From the NCBI GenBank assembly GCA_029215795.1, contig JARDYH010000001.1, positions 197,973,654 to 198,037,653 on the forward strand: DNA of 64,000 nt, given 5' to 3'. The notes below the pieces were generated by a model. It worked only from the letters and a program-made list of their open reading frames with translations, was not told the DNA's origin and made no database searches. This DNA is from Anniella stebbinsi (taxonomy: Eukaryota; Chordata; Lepidosauria; Squamata; Anniellidae). Positions within the stretch are counted from its first letter, which is position 1, and every line of letters starts with the position of its first letter. Below, in pieces: positions 12,317 through 23,245 of this stretch. Made by a program: the position numbers and the translations under genes.

Positions 12317-12435
12317 AACCCCCTAAAGATGGCCTGAAAATAAAGGACAGGTCGAAATGTGTCAGGCTTCTTGTCAATACCTATTTTGCATCCTGAAACC
12401 TGTTGCTCTGCTTTGGATATTCATTTCATGCTGGT

Positions 12436-13699
12436 TCTTCAGCAACTGTTGAGGTAAGAAATTCTCCCCCCCCCCCCTCCATTTGGATTGTGCAACTACT
12501 GGGAGTATTCTAAGTTCACCTGAATTTCATGAATAAAGTTGATGGTGATGATGCCGAATGGTGAGCAGGGAGGAAATGGATGAAATAATTGCTCCAACTG
12601 GGTCCCCATAAATTCACTGCCCGGTTCCCATCTTATTGCATGCACACTTTTCATAACTGGTGAATAAGATGAATCCCGGGGAAGCTGATGGAAGTACAGT
12701 AGGTTGCTTGCATAACCACCTACCCAGCGTAGCCTGTCACCCACCATGAGTTAGCATGATATGTGACCCCAGCTTAATTCTGGCTGTTTGGAGATGCCTT
12801 AAAGGTCCGGTTCCTTCCCTTGCACTGATAGTTAGCACTTCAGTCATTCAAAGTGAGGTGGCACCTTAAGACAGTTAAGCCAAAGGGCAACGGGAGCCCC
12901 CTTGTTCATGGTGGCACTAAGATCTAGCTGGACCTATCTGTGCACTGGACAAACACGGTCACCCAGTTTTCATCCCAAGTAAGCTCATGTTCAGCACCAA
13001 AGAAATACATGTATTTGTAGAATTTATATCTGGTTATATTCTTAGAAATAAAGAGAGGCTGCCAAAAAGAGGTCGGTCAAACGCTGGAATCAGCACGTAG
13101 CTTAACTTAGCAGGAACACCTCCATCTGAGTGTTACTAGCATCAGTGGAAGACTTGGCTACGTTGCAATTTTTTAAAAAATAATAGTAGTATGACGAGGT
13201 CTAAAGCTAAGGATGAAGTCATTAGCATCATGAAAATTATACAAGGCCAGAGTTTGATCAGCTTAGGAGAGTACACGAAACCCGCCATACATGCTTAGGC
13301 TGACTTTGCCCACCATACCTTCTATTTAAGTAAATATGAACCTTTGATATTGAGTGTTAGATTGAAAGAACCCAGGTTTTACTACGTTATCAATATGCTT
13401 GCTATTATCTGCATTGTGCTTTTACTGGTTATAACTTGTGTGTATGTAGGAAAGTTTGTGATCTGTCTCATTTTAGCTATGGCTTGTTATTCTCTTAGAC
13501 TGTTTGAGTAATAAAATGCGCTCTTTGATATCATAATGGTTTTGTTTAGCTTGAGAGAAGTTTCAAAGACTGCTACCCACATACATTAATTCTTGAAGCT
13601 CAAAACACTTGGTAAAGATTTGCAAATCTATCAGAGTGAAGTCTGCCCTTTAAAGTCATTGTATTCTATCTTGGGTATGATGACTCTGCAATCACGCAC
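12436..13699. other. Unassigned stretch, no gene seen
   Basis: AT-rich, with a C run at 12467-12478. No coding or repeat signature recognised. Confidence 0.5.
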
Positions 13700-14395
13700 C
13701 TACCCCAGGGCTTTCTGCCAAAGCTGCAGAGAAAAAAAGGCAGGGACTTACCCTGACATTTTTCTCTGGAGCGAGGCAAGAACATGCAAGATGGCGTCAA
13801 GATAGCCCCAAAGCCTTGCTCTGGAGTTGCAGCGGAGGCGTGGACAGGTGGTGCCTGGTGGAAGGTGACCTGTGATTGGTCACCTTTCACCAGGAGACGA
13901 CCCTGCGCTCCTTCCTTGGCATCGGGATTGCCCACTGCCAGGGCCATGCAGAGCTGGCTAGATGGGAAGTGTGTGCCCCCCATTTCAAAAAAGGAGGACA
14001 ACATGGCCATCCCAAGGGGGCATGCCCACCAACATGTCCATTCTACATAACACCTTCACCTGTTCTACAACACCTCAAGGCACATATATCCCTGCCCCGC
14101 ATGCGGCATGGCCCTCTGGAGCTTGTAGTCTGACTGTGATATTCATGACGGACGGCTTTTGCACTGTTTCCGCACGGCGGACTCCTCGCTTCTCAATGGG
14201 CCGCTTATGCTACGGAAGCAGTAGCGTAAGCTGGGGGAGACCTCCTCGTCGGAGTGCTTCCTCAAAATCGTGGGCCCCAGGCCAACTGGCCCCACTGCCC
14301 CCCCTCTGCATGGCCCTGCCCACTGCCAGCCATGGGGAAGGAAAGCACAGCATTTTCGAGGGATGCGGTGCCAACCTGGCACCATGAAGACAACC
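13700..14395 (-). repeat. Hairpin repeat family, diverged copy B
   Basis: Shares GGCAGGGACTTACCCTGACA, GGAGCGAGGCAAG and ACCTGTGATTGGTCACCTTTC with the family, without the terminal hairpin. The part at 13970-14050 is related in inverted orientation to 50635-50740. Confidence 0.45.
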
Positions 14396-14860
14396 CTGGA
14401 ATTTGGTGAATTTCAGTTACAGCCGTTCAACTTTTAAAAAAACACAAGTTAATCAAATGGAGCAAGAAGCAGTTACTCGTCTCACAGGGGCTTTCTCCAG
14501 CATGCCCAAACAGCTGCTCTCCGAACCCCAGAGCTGATGGCCATAAGCCTAGGTTCTATTCCCCATTCAGTGACTGGGTAGCTAGGAAACCTTCTTAGAC
14601 ATATATGAACTTCCATCTCTCTGCCTGTTTCTTTTTCTTTCTTTGGGACTTATAGATTTATAATCATGTGCGATGAATCTTTTCTGCAATTTGGGACATG
14701 TTCAGGGGATGGTCATTGATCAGTGTTACATCAGCAGTAGGCCAAGGAAAATGGTCTCAACAACACTATGTTGCCACCTATCAGTATGAAAGCAGCCTGA
14801 TATTATATTTCCTATTGGGACAGGACCTATGCTATGGTTTCAAATTGTAGAGCTGGGATG

Positions 14861-15200
14861 GGAAACTTGTGGGCCTCCAGATGTTGTTGCACTCTAAGAC
14901 TGTGTTCAGATGACACTCTAAGCTATGGTGGTTAGCATTTTGAGCTTAACATTATGGCTTGTGCTTCAGCTATCGGGCAGTATATAAATGCAATAAATAA
15001 ATAAATCCTAACCATGGTGGCTACATAACCACGGTTTAAACACATTCACTAACCATTTGCTGCAAAGGGGTTAATGGCTTAACCATGGCTTAGTATGTTG
15101 TCTGAACAGGCCCTAACTCTTATCGTCCCCCATCATTGGCCATGTTGGCTAAGGTTTATGGGAACTGCAGTCCAACAACATCTGGAGGACCAAGTGTTCC
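14861..15200. repeat. Palindromic CAGATGTTGTTG repeat split by a CCATGGT-rich MITE
   Basis: Left part 14868-14896 (GGGCCTCCAGATGTTGTTGC) and right part 15114-15195 (GCAGTCCAACAACATCTGGA) are separated by about 217 bp with ends GTGTTCAGATGACA and TTGTCTGAACAGG and internal AACCATGG/CCATGGTT boxes. That insert is a separate inverted-repeat element. A clean target duplication was not found. Confidence 0.55.
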
Positions 15201-15261
15201 TCGCACTTGTTGTACAGTTTATTTATGAGATTGCTCTCTTCCAAAACAAAGGCTACAATCT

Positions 15262-15340
15262 GACATGTGTTTACCTGGGAGTAAGTCCCAGTGTACTCAG
15301 TGGAGCTTACTTCTGAGTAGACATACATAGGATTGCTGTA
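15262..15340 (+). repeat. GGGAGTAAGTCCCA / TTACTTCTGAGTAGACAT interspersed repeat
   Basis: CCTGGGAGTAAGTCCCAGTG then CTCAGTGGAGCTTACTTCTG and GAGTAGACATACATAGGATT. Related stretches at 26850-26915, 43838-43960, 47500-47605, 49500-49590 and 56825-56885. Source family not assigned. Confidence 0.5.
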
Positions 15341-16195
15341 ACTTCCTTCATCTGCAAGAGAAATGATACACGCTCTAAAGCTGAGCAGGAAGTGTAAGAA
15401 GATGTCATTTTAAAACATCCACGAGTTATCAAGTGCCTCTGAACTCATATTTCCTCTTTGGTGGGCTCCTTGTTTACCACTTTAAAGCCTGTGACCATAA
15501 CTGTTTCAACCTCAGCCATGTGTTTTTCCCCCTCAGTTCATTTTTTAAAATTGCTCAGAGTGATGTTGCAATGTGAAAGGTTATACGAGCAGTTTCTCTC
15601 ACTGCTCACCCCACAAACCACATGTGAATGACGTCTTTCTCAAATATTCAGCAGGATTCTCTGTATCCTGAACAAGGCTTACAAATAACTTTGTGGTGTA
15701 GGAGAAATACCATTATGTTGGTCTCTAAGGCTCACATCACATTAGGAGCATCATTTAGGGTTGGAAAATGGCCAGTTTAATAGTAACAATACCATTATAA
15801 AACCTTTATTATCCTTACTCCTCACATCGGATTCTTTATTTGGGGAATATTTTGCACTTAACGGCTTAAAATAAAGTTCGGTTTGTGTTTCTTTCAGCCA
15901 CGTTTAATTGGAAAGAAATAAGTTGAGGTTATGCAGCAGAAATGACCTCAAATCCCGGCTTCTTCTTTCCTCATTGATGATGCAGGCAGGTGCAAACTTT
16001 GAGCTATTCATATAGAGTGTACATCCAAGATGCCACTGGTTATATATCCTTTAGCATCACCAGATTGGGCTAAATTCCTGCAAGCTCCAAACTTACGGCC
16101 AAACTAGACAAGATGTGTGAATCCATCTCGTGTCTTTTGTTCTTTTTCTGTTTGGGGCTAAAAACAGTCACGAGAGAAGGGAAGGGTGCAATTTG

Positions 16196-16345
16196 GGTCC
16201 CCTCTACAAGGATTTGCTTTTGCGCCCGGTTATGCGATTATGCGCATAATCGCTGAAGCGCATTTACACCTAATACCTCTGCACGAGAGGCGGCGAGAGG
16301 CGGCGAAGCGCATTAAGGGATGACCAAAATGCGCTTTACAAGAGC
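16196..16345 (-). mobile_element. GCGC-rich MITE, copy 2, truncated
   Basis: Begins GGTCCCCTCTACAAGGATT in reverse orientation and continues through GCGATTATGCGCATAATCG and GAGGCGGCGAGAGGCGGCG. It breaks off after GCGCTTTACAAGAG. Confidence 0.72.
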
Positions 16346-16949
16346 TGCTATTAGCCAGAGATGGAAAAACATACTGGCACAATAAGGGTTACACATAGCC
16401 CCTTGCATGGCAGCAAATACACACACACACACACACACACACCCCTCAGGTATTCCAACTGGCTCCTTCTGACTTGTCCTCCAAAACAGGCCTGCCTCAT
16501 TGCCTGAGCAGCAGTACTTGAAGCTTTTTCTTCAAACTCCTCCTTTGGTTCCATCCTGTGTTCCTTGCTTCCCCTAGTTTACACAGTCTTCCATTTGGCT
16601 ATTCTTAATAGTACTTTTTACCCCAATTGGACTGTTTTTCGGTTTCCATGTGACTTTGGCTCTCTACCACCACAACCTCAATCTGCCAGATGGAGCCTAA
16701 GGGACTGGCTTTCCCATTAATGCCTTTGTTCCAACGTATTTCTATAACTTTTTCTATAATAGCCAGTTCTCCTCAATGATCAAAGCAGAAAAAAAACACA
16801 AGTAGACATGACATCCAAACTATTGTGTTGATTTCAATGTAGTATTGTGCGTCGATTGGTTGGCCCCAAATTTAAGAACAATGACAACAATGCCAGCATG
16901 AATAACCTGCAACAGGAAGTGGTAAAAACTGTGGACGTGAGTTATATAC

Positions 16950-17062
16950 TTCAGGAGTGGGAACCTGAAGTCTTCCAGATGTTTTGGACTACAACTCTCA
17001 ATCTCTGACCATTGGCCATGGGAGTTTTAATGCAAAACATCTGGAGAGCAGCAGGTTGTCTA
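16950..17062. repeat. Palindromic CAGATGTT repeat, copy 3
   Basis: CTTCCAGATGTTTTGGACTA then CAACTCTCAATC; right arm TGCAAAACATCTGGAGAGCA. Confidence 0.5.
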
Positions 17063-17084
17063 TGCCTGATATACCCATCAGCAG

Positions 17085-17275
17085 CTGTTCTGTCCTGCAT
17101 CAGACCCTTGGTCCATCTAGCTGAGTACTGTTGACACTCTGGCAGTGGCTCTCCAGGGCTTCAATTAGGAGTTTTTCCAGCCTTACCTGGAGATGGTGCT
17201 TCTATTAAGTCTTGTGAGCATTTGTTGGCAAACTGAGAACGCTCTACATGAGCCAGCTACATGTCTTTTGAAATG
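17085..17275 (-). mobile_element. tRNA-derived SINE, squamate type
   Basis: On the minus strand it reads a tRNA-like head (GTAGAGCGTTCTCAGTTTGC), the spacer CCATCTCCAGGTAAGGCTGG and the tail CTCAGCTAGATGGACCAAGG followed by GTCTGATGCAGGA. This is the order seen in common lizard SINEs. Diverged, without a clear target duplication. Confidence 0.5.
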
Positions 17276-17497
17276 AACTCCTTAAGTTGTCCACCATTTA
17301 CAAGCAAGCTGCATGCATAACATCCACTGATGAGCACAATTTGTCTTCCATTCGACACTAATTTTAAAAGGTAACTCAATTTCAGATTTGGATCTGTATT
17401 CAGCAGCGCCTTGTGTTCTCTGTGACTGCCAAATTGTGGAGTTGTTTTTAATGGAGGGTTCCAACACTAAAGCTGACGACTTAATGACATTATATTA

Positions 17498-17761
17498 TTA
17501 GTTTGTGCTTTCATCTTCCTCGAGTGCTGAACCGTCCAAGGCAGCCTTTCGCAGCATCTGTTCCCCTTTGGAGGACCGATGGCTCAGGATTGCAGCTATC
17601 TGTTTATTTAGTGGCCGAGTAGACCCCAAATGCACGGTGAAAACACAGCAGCCCCCTGCTGCAAAGAGCACAATATTTATGACAAGGTAGAGACAGTGAT
17701 TCAAAAACTCTGATATGATGGTAGTTGTGAACCGAATCAAGGTATCGTTTGGTTTATCTTT
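17498..17761 (-). CDS. Unassigned ORF, possible terminal exon of an unknown membrane protein
   Basis: I do not recognise this protein. The frame is open from 17761 (first stop-free codon after an in-frame TGA) to the TAA at 17498-17500, with no ATG near its start, so if real it is an exon of something larger. It has one hydrophobic segment (LYLVINIVLFAAGG and on to FTVHLG), then a polar tail with a basic stretch (SHRSSKGEQ) and an acidic end (LEEDESTN). Codon use in the tail is GC3-rich and looks coding, unlike nearby AT-rich DNA. A weak AG acceptor is possible near 17763. It lies 5.6 kb downstream of CD28 on the same strand. It could equally be a chance ORF or retrocopy fragment. Confidence 0.3.
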   Translation of the reverse strand, partial: KDKPNDTLIRFTTTIISEFLNHCLYLVINIVLFAAGGCCVFTVHLGSTRPLNKQIAAILSHRSSKGEQMLRKAALDGSALEEDESTN

Positions 17762-17964
17762 GTTTCAGAGATAAGCTCAGGAGAGTACATCTGCTCGATG
17801 CAGAAGATCTCAGATTTAATCTGCAATATCTCTTGCCAACACAAACTCTAAATTTTTGCAAAAACTGGGAGAGTCAAAATGGGAGCCAACTCTCATCATC
17901 GCCAGACATTGTCCATGCTGGCGGGCAATGGTCCAACACATCCGAAGGGCGCCAGGTTGGGTAG

Positions 17965-19960
17965 GACCTATTTAGACAGAAGAATTAACTAGAACAAAAC
18001 ATTACACGATATTAAATGTTATATGTATATTTTGTCTTTCAGCTTTAGTAGCAGCTTTAATAGAAGTGGGTTCCTCTTCCTCCCAGCCAGTCAACTGATT
18101 GAGCCAAATATGCTGTATGACATTCAGTATGGCTGGCTATGGTAAGAACATCAGAAGAGCCCTGCTGGATCAGACCAAGGGTCCATCTAGTCCAGCATTC
18201 TGTTCACATAATACGTTGCTATTAAAGAGTTAAGCTCTTCTCTTATTATTCCCAAAACAAACCATGCACCAACAAAACTTCTATAAAATCCAGACAATCA
18301 AAACAGATACTAAACTCACCGACACAAAACTCCATGTCCATGCCAGCACCAGGCATTAGTGACTCCTCAGTGTACAGGGTGAACAGAATTGTTTACAGTC
18401 TCAAATTAATTTGCTTGAAATAAAAAAATAAAATAAAAAACCATGGTTCTACAACTTGGAGCAAAGGAACAATATGAAACGTTAAATGCAGTAATAAGTA
18501 GCAGCTCCTTTTCCTCCAACCTGGTGAATCTGTTCAATGAACAAAAACAGAGAGCAAACAATCCTTTGTTCAAGAGAACTGAAGTCAGTTTGAAAAAGGG
18601 ATTGCGGCGCATGGTGTGTACACCCTTCCACTTTTATCTGGAATAAACAGATCTGGCAGGTTTTTGTACTGTTTTCAAAAACCTAGAAAACCTGTTTAAC
18701 CAGAGGCAACAATGGAACAAAAACAGGAGTGTGTGTGTATAGTATGGGAAGCAATAACTCTCAAGTTACTTTCAATTCACTTTAAAACTTTCTCCTGTTC
18801 TGAGCCAGAGATGTTTGACAAATGGCATAACTGTCTGAGTGTTATGCATTCAAAGAGGAATTCAGCTCCCCCATAATGCCAATCTCTAAAGGAAGGAAAC
18901 AACATGGCTCCAACAGCACCCCCATAACTACTGTAAACGTCTTGAGAAAGCATGTAGCTGATAACAGTCTGAAAGCACACAGGCAGAATGGTGAGCTTTG
19001 TTCACAATGCGACGTAGGAGGGGATGGTGGTGAGCTCTTTAAGAGATCAGTTATTTTGAAGTAATAAACCATGTATCAACTCTATGTTCCCCACCACCAC
19101 CACAAGGAAGGACAAGCAAATGAAAGTGATTTAAGTGAGCCAGACTATTCAGGGACATAACAGGGGGAGAGGGGAACAGATCATGCCAACTAAAGGTTGA
19201 GATATGACTATGGAATGTAAATAATAAATTATGCTGTTGGAATGCTACTGCTGTTAAAAGCTGGTGCTTTTTCCCCAGTGAGCTGTGAAAAAGATACAGC
19301 CATTTCCTGTTTGGGCCTAAACATTTTATCCCCCTGTCTTTCCTCTGCTGTGCAGGAGGAATTATCATGCAATACATGCTCCCATTGCAAGGGGATCTAA
19401 AGCAATGACCCGAAGGCACTCAGTCTGGGTGGCAATAAAGCCTGGGAAAGGGAGAATCCCATGGAGCCTAGTATCTCTGCAGTAAGAGCACTCCCAGCCA
19501 TTGGCAAGGAACACCCTCCGTTAGGGATCTGCAAGTTAAACCAACAGCACAGGCTCCAGCACAGAACTGCTTTTTTCAGGAACGTCCCCAAGACAATACA
19601 ATGAGAAGACAAGATACATAAACTTAGCTAAGCATCACCTATTAGTTGGTACTCTTGCATAAATAATTATTACAATATCCAGGGCAAGGAAGAAGGGAAT
19701 GTCTTTCTGGCTTTCATCGTCTTACATTGCGTTAACTCCCTCCCACTACAATCGGCAGGCTCTAACTATGGCTGGAGGATGCTCAATGCAGTCTGTGCCA
19801 ATGTCGTTCAAGATGTGAAAGTCCGTCCTGCAATGCCACCTGTCTGCTGCAATCTCTCTCCAATCTCTTGCAATTACACACCAGGGATGTAGGATTACAA
19901 CAGTATTGCTAATTCTGTAGTAGGCTTCCATAGGTCTTCCTACAGGATCACTCAAACTAT
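17965..19960. other. Unassigned stretch, one CR1 terminus only
   Basis: Several short ORFs occur on the minus strand (18406-19612) but none shows a domain or splice pattern I recognise. I looked here for upstream exons of the 17.5-kb ORF and found none convincing. Confidence 0.45.
18140..18211 (-). mobile_element. CR1-type LINE 3' terminus, reversed
   Basis: Reverse complement of the CR1 terminal block: AAGAGCCCTGCTGGATCAGA then CCAAGGGTCCATCTAGTCCA. Confidence 0.6.
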
Positions 19961-19968
19961 ATCTCAAC

Positions 19969-21049
19969 TAGGGATGTGCACGGACCCCCCGGATCAGACC
20001 GGGAACCGGATCGGGACCTCCAATTTTGTTCCAGATCAGTGCCCTGGATAGTATCGGACTCGATCCCGATCTGAAAATCAAATGGATCAGCCACCATTTT
20101 TCCCCAAAGACTTGCATTGGGGGAAAGAAAGCTTTCCCTCAATGCAAGTCTATGGGGAAAAAATGGCAGTGGGGGTGAGTGGGGGCCTAACTCCCCCCTC
20201 CCTGTCCCTCCTCCCTCGCACTTCTTACCTGCCGGGGCCATCCACTGCCATTCGCTGGCGCCCATGGGTGCCAGTAGATGGAAGCGGACGGCCCCGGCAG
20301 GTAAGTGGGGGGCCCTCCCTCCTCCCCCTCCTTCCTCCCCCTCCTCCCCCATCATCACCTGGCACTCTACTGAAGACTAGGCTGCGAAGCCTAGTTCTCA
20401 GTAGATTCAAGCACGTGAAGGCAGCAGACGCCCCAGCAGGTAAGTGGTGGGGCCCTCCCTCCTTCTTACCTGCCGGGCCCATCCGCTGCCATTCGCTGCC
20501 GCCCGGGTGACAGCGGATGGCAGCAGATGGGCTCGTCCATTAAGGCCCCCCCTCTGCGCTCCTCCTTACCTGCTGGGGCGTCCGCTGCTTTTACCTACTC
20601 GAATCTACTACCTGATGCTCTACTGAGGACTAGGCCACGAAGCCTAGTTCTCAGTAGATTCAAGCAGGTGAAGGCAGTGGAAACCCCGGCAGGTAAGTGA
20701 GGGCCCCTCACTCCTCCCCCCTCATACCCCTTACTTGCCAGGGCTGTCTGCTGCTGTCCTCTGGCGCCCACTGGTGCCCACGGATGGCAGCAGATGGCCC
20801 TGGCAGGTAAGCCCCCCCATTTGCGCTTCTTACCTGTTGGGGCCATCTGCAGATGGCCCCGGCAGGTGAGGAGCGCGAGTGGGGGGAGGGGGTCCAATCC
20901 TCTGATCCAACACGATCTGGATCGGGTCCTTTTCGGATCGTATTGGATTGGCCGATCCAGGTGCTGAGGATCGATTCAGATCATTTTATCCGATTTCCCC
21001 CAGATAGGGTCCAGATCGTGGATCAGACCTGATCCGTTGCACACCCCTA
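19969..21049. mobile_element. 1,081-bp hAT-type non-autonomous element with perfect 8-bp target duplication
   Basis: Terminal inverted repeats TAGGGATGTGCACGGA and (reverse complement) TAGGGGTGTGCAACGGA are flanked by ATCTCAAC at 19961-19968 and 21050-21057. Size of the duplication and TAG ends indicate hAT. The interior is GC-rich and built from repeated hairpins: a 16-bp stem around GAAGCCTAG occurs twice (about 20367-20406 and 20617-20660), and GCAGGTAAG boxes alternate with CTTACCTG(C). No transposase; the many overlapping ORFs here are products of low stop density. Confidence 0.88.
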
Positions 21050-21174
21050 ATCTCAACCATGTTTTAGACGCATTTCACAATCCCACTGCAAGCGATGTTT
21101 CAGGAATAATAGTGTGAAAATGATGATCCAGGCCTAAAATGAAACAAGGAAAGGTTTTCTGCTGTTCACCACTC

Positions 21175-21470
21175 TCTGGGGCTGTCTATACACCCTGTAT
21201 ACCTCATGGTGGCTGCGCAGTGGCGCTGCATCATTTATACGACACAGCTGCCAATTTATAGCCACCATGGGCTTTTTCGACGAAACTGTGTGCTTTACAA
21301 GTAGCTGACTTACCACAGCTTTTCCCTTTGCTACAAGGACACCACCTTCTTTCTGCCATCTGTCAGTGGTGACCTTGCTTCGGGTTCAAGCTGGGGACAT
21401 TCCTGGGGACGGATCATGGCCAAGGATAGGACGCGGTAAGCCGGGAAGGCAGGGCAGAGGGCAAACTCAA
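21175..21470 (+). repeat. Hairpin repeat family, copy C
   Basis: GGTGGCTGCGCAGTGGCGCTG (21208-21228) pairs with CAGCTGCCAATTTATAGCCACC (21245-21266), about 16 paired positions. Preceded by GGGGCTGTCTATACACCC, like the copy ending at 26242. Confidence 0.5.
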
Positions 21471-22159
21471 TGTGCTGAATGCCCACTGGTGCTATGGCTT
21501 TTCCGGCCAGAAGACCCGCTCTCCCTCCTGCAGTGAAGATTTAGGGTTCCCTCCCCACAGCTGCGATGCCACGGAGCTTTGAGGGAATGAGCAGCAAAAG
21601 CATCATTGTCAAGACACACATACACACATACACCCCTTTGCCACTCAATTGGTGCAGAAATGTGGGGGAACACATACGCTCCAAACATCTGAAACATATA
21701 ATGTTAAGGTTTTGGCAATTGCAAATGCAAATCATTATGTTTCTCTCCAGGCATGAGATGTGGCACATACGAAGCTAAGAAAATAAAATGTGTTATCCCT
21801 GTAACAAGAAGCACGACCTAGAGAAAAGAACCATATTCGGCACACAACAAATGGCAAAGTCATTCCTTTACATGCAGAATAAGCTGATTGCAACCTAGGA
21901 TAGCGCATCACAAAGCAGTACCAAGTCTTGTGCTGGTCTTGCCTTTGCTACACTCTCTTCCCCCCCCCCCCCCATTTCTGTGATTTATAATTGCTATATT
22001 CGATTGATCCCACTCAAAACATCTGGCAGTAATAGCTATTCCTGCTGTAATAGCATCCTGTGTTGGTTCCAGCTCAGTAAGATTATCCAATTAAGTGCAT
22101 GCTACACACTTAAAAGTTTTACCCATTTAACTACCCGGGGGGGGGGGGGGGGGAGAGGG

Positions 22160-23104
22160 ACAATTTATTGATTTTTGCGATTTTTGATCCTTATTTTTAA
22201 TAATTGCATGCCAGGATGGAAGCGGCAGGATAGAAACTTGTCATAATCAGTTCAGCAAAGGAATAAAGTTGTTTGCTTTTTAATACTAAGCTTTTGTTTC
22301 CAACAGTCGCAGAACCATATGTATCTCATCATCTCAGAATCCAGATGATGTTGGATGCTAAGGAATGAAAGTACTTCCTGCCCTGATCTTACAGATTTCA
22401 TTGGGAGCCAGTGACAAGAACCAATCCCTCTCCTTAGTGAGGTCTTTTTGTTTGCTTCTTCATCATCTCTGACTTCGTCCAAGCTTTGATGAAAGTCTGC
22501 AGTTCTCAAGATCATTCTCAGGTGGCTGTACATTCCACCTTTCCTTCAAGGTTCTCCTAGAAATGACTTGCAAATTGATTGTTCGTTGGGGAAAAAACGG
22601 TACTATGCATAGAATTACATTGCAATGCTATCCAGCTCATCACACACTTCATTTACAACATGCAACATTCTTTATAGTCCAGGGCCAACTAAGCTGGATG
22701 CTTCTAATCTGTTAAGCGTATGTTTTTACTCTAAATTTAGCATTTTGCTTTGGGCATGAAAGGTGACAGGTAGGGTTTTTTTCCCCCTCGGCTTTTTGCT
22801 TGTTAAATGTGTCAGAGTTTTGGTACAGTTTTTTAAATTTGCATTCTGTTGAGACAAAAGTGATCAGGAAAGATCAGTAATGCAGATGGAACCAGCATTT
22901 GCTTGAAAGGGATGACAGGTTTACCTGATTATATTTACAACCCAATGTCAGGGACTTAGGGATAGTTTTTAATCCTTTATAATGTCAAGAATTCCAAGAT
23001 TTGTTCCTTTTTCCCCCCATTCCTTCTTTTCTTTTTCTATTGACAGCAGTCCTGTTCTTTTGCATTTCCCACCATAGAGAAAAAGCCACATGTAGTACCA
23101 ATCA
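22160..23104 (-). other. Probable CD28 3' untranslated region
   Basis: Sequence just downstream of the CD28 stop on the transcript strand, with no other gene. Candidate poly(A) signals read on the minus strand are ATTAAA at 22968-22973 and 22279-22284 and AATAAA at 22164-22169. Which is used cannot be told; the true 3' end may lie further left. The last candidate abuts a G run (22137-22153 on the plus strand). Confidence 0.4.
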
Positions 23105-23245
23105 TCATGGCTCCCATGAGCGGTATGCAGTGTAGTTCCTGGCTGGGACACCTGGCTGATGATGCCTAGTCTTTTGGACATTGGTTTGCCAGGGAGTCAC
23201 GTTCAAATAGTCGTTTCGAACAATCTTTTTCTTCTTGGTTTTCAC
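23105..23245 (-). CDS. CD28: CD28 coding exon 4: cytoplasmic tail and stop
   Basis: Acceptor tatgcag precedes 46 codons and a TGA, immediately followed by a second in-frame TGA. The tail opens with a basic cluster (KTKKKK; human VRSKRS), which in mammals holds the tail on acidic membrane lipids. Tyr188 lies in DYLNVTP; the human counterpart is DYMNMTP. YxN keeps the Grb2/GADS SH2 signature, but the +3 Met needed for PI3K p85 binding is Val. The ITK-binding PRRP is absent (TPWQTN). The Lck/Grb2/filamin motif PYAP reads PGVP, keeping PxxP but losing the tyrosine. The end, NYTAYRSWEP, matches human DFAAYRS with a short extension. Confidence 0.93.
   Translation of the reverse strand: MKTKKKKIVRNDYLNVTPWQTNVQKTRHHQPGVPARNYTAYRSWEP

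Larger units (their letters stand above)
11340..12435. repeat. Inverted repeat pair (about 110-bp arms) enclosing a MITE and a CR1 end
   Basis: Left arm about 11345-11455 (GGATGCAAAATAGATGTATT, GACAAGAATCCCGAAAAGTT, GGCCTGTCCTTTATTTTAAG). Right arm about 12318-12430 is its diverged reverse complement. Between them lie the MITE 11526-11844 and the CR1 tail. Probably one older element split by later insertions. Confidence 0.55.

Noticed and set aside
18406..19419. Upstream exons of the 17.5-kb ORF.
   Set aside because: No frame here joins to it with good splice sites and matching phase, and none has a recognisable domain.
20082..20510. Proline-rich 142-codon ORF and its antisense partners.
   Set aside because: Inside the 1,081-bp hAT element; open frames in several phases and both strands reflect GC-rich hairpin repeats.
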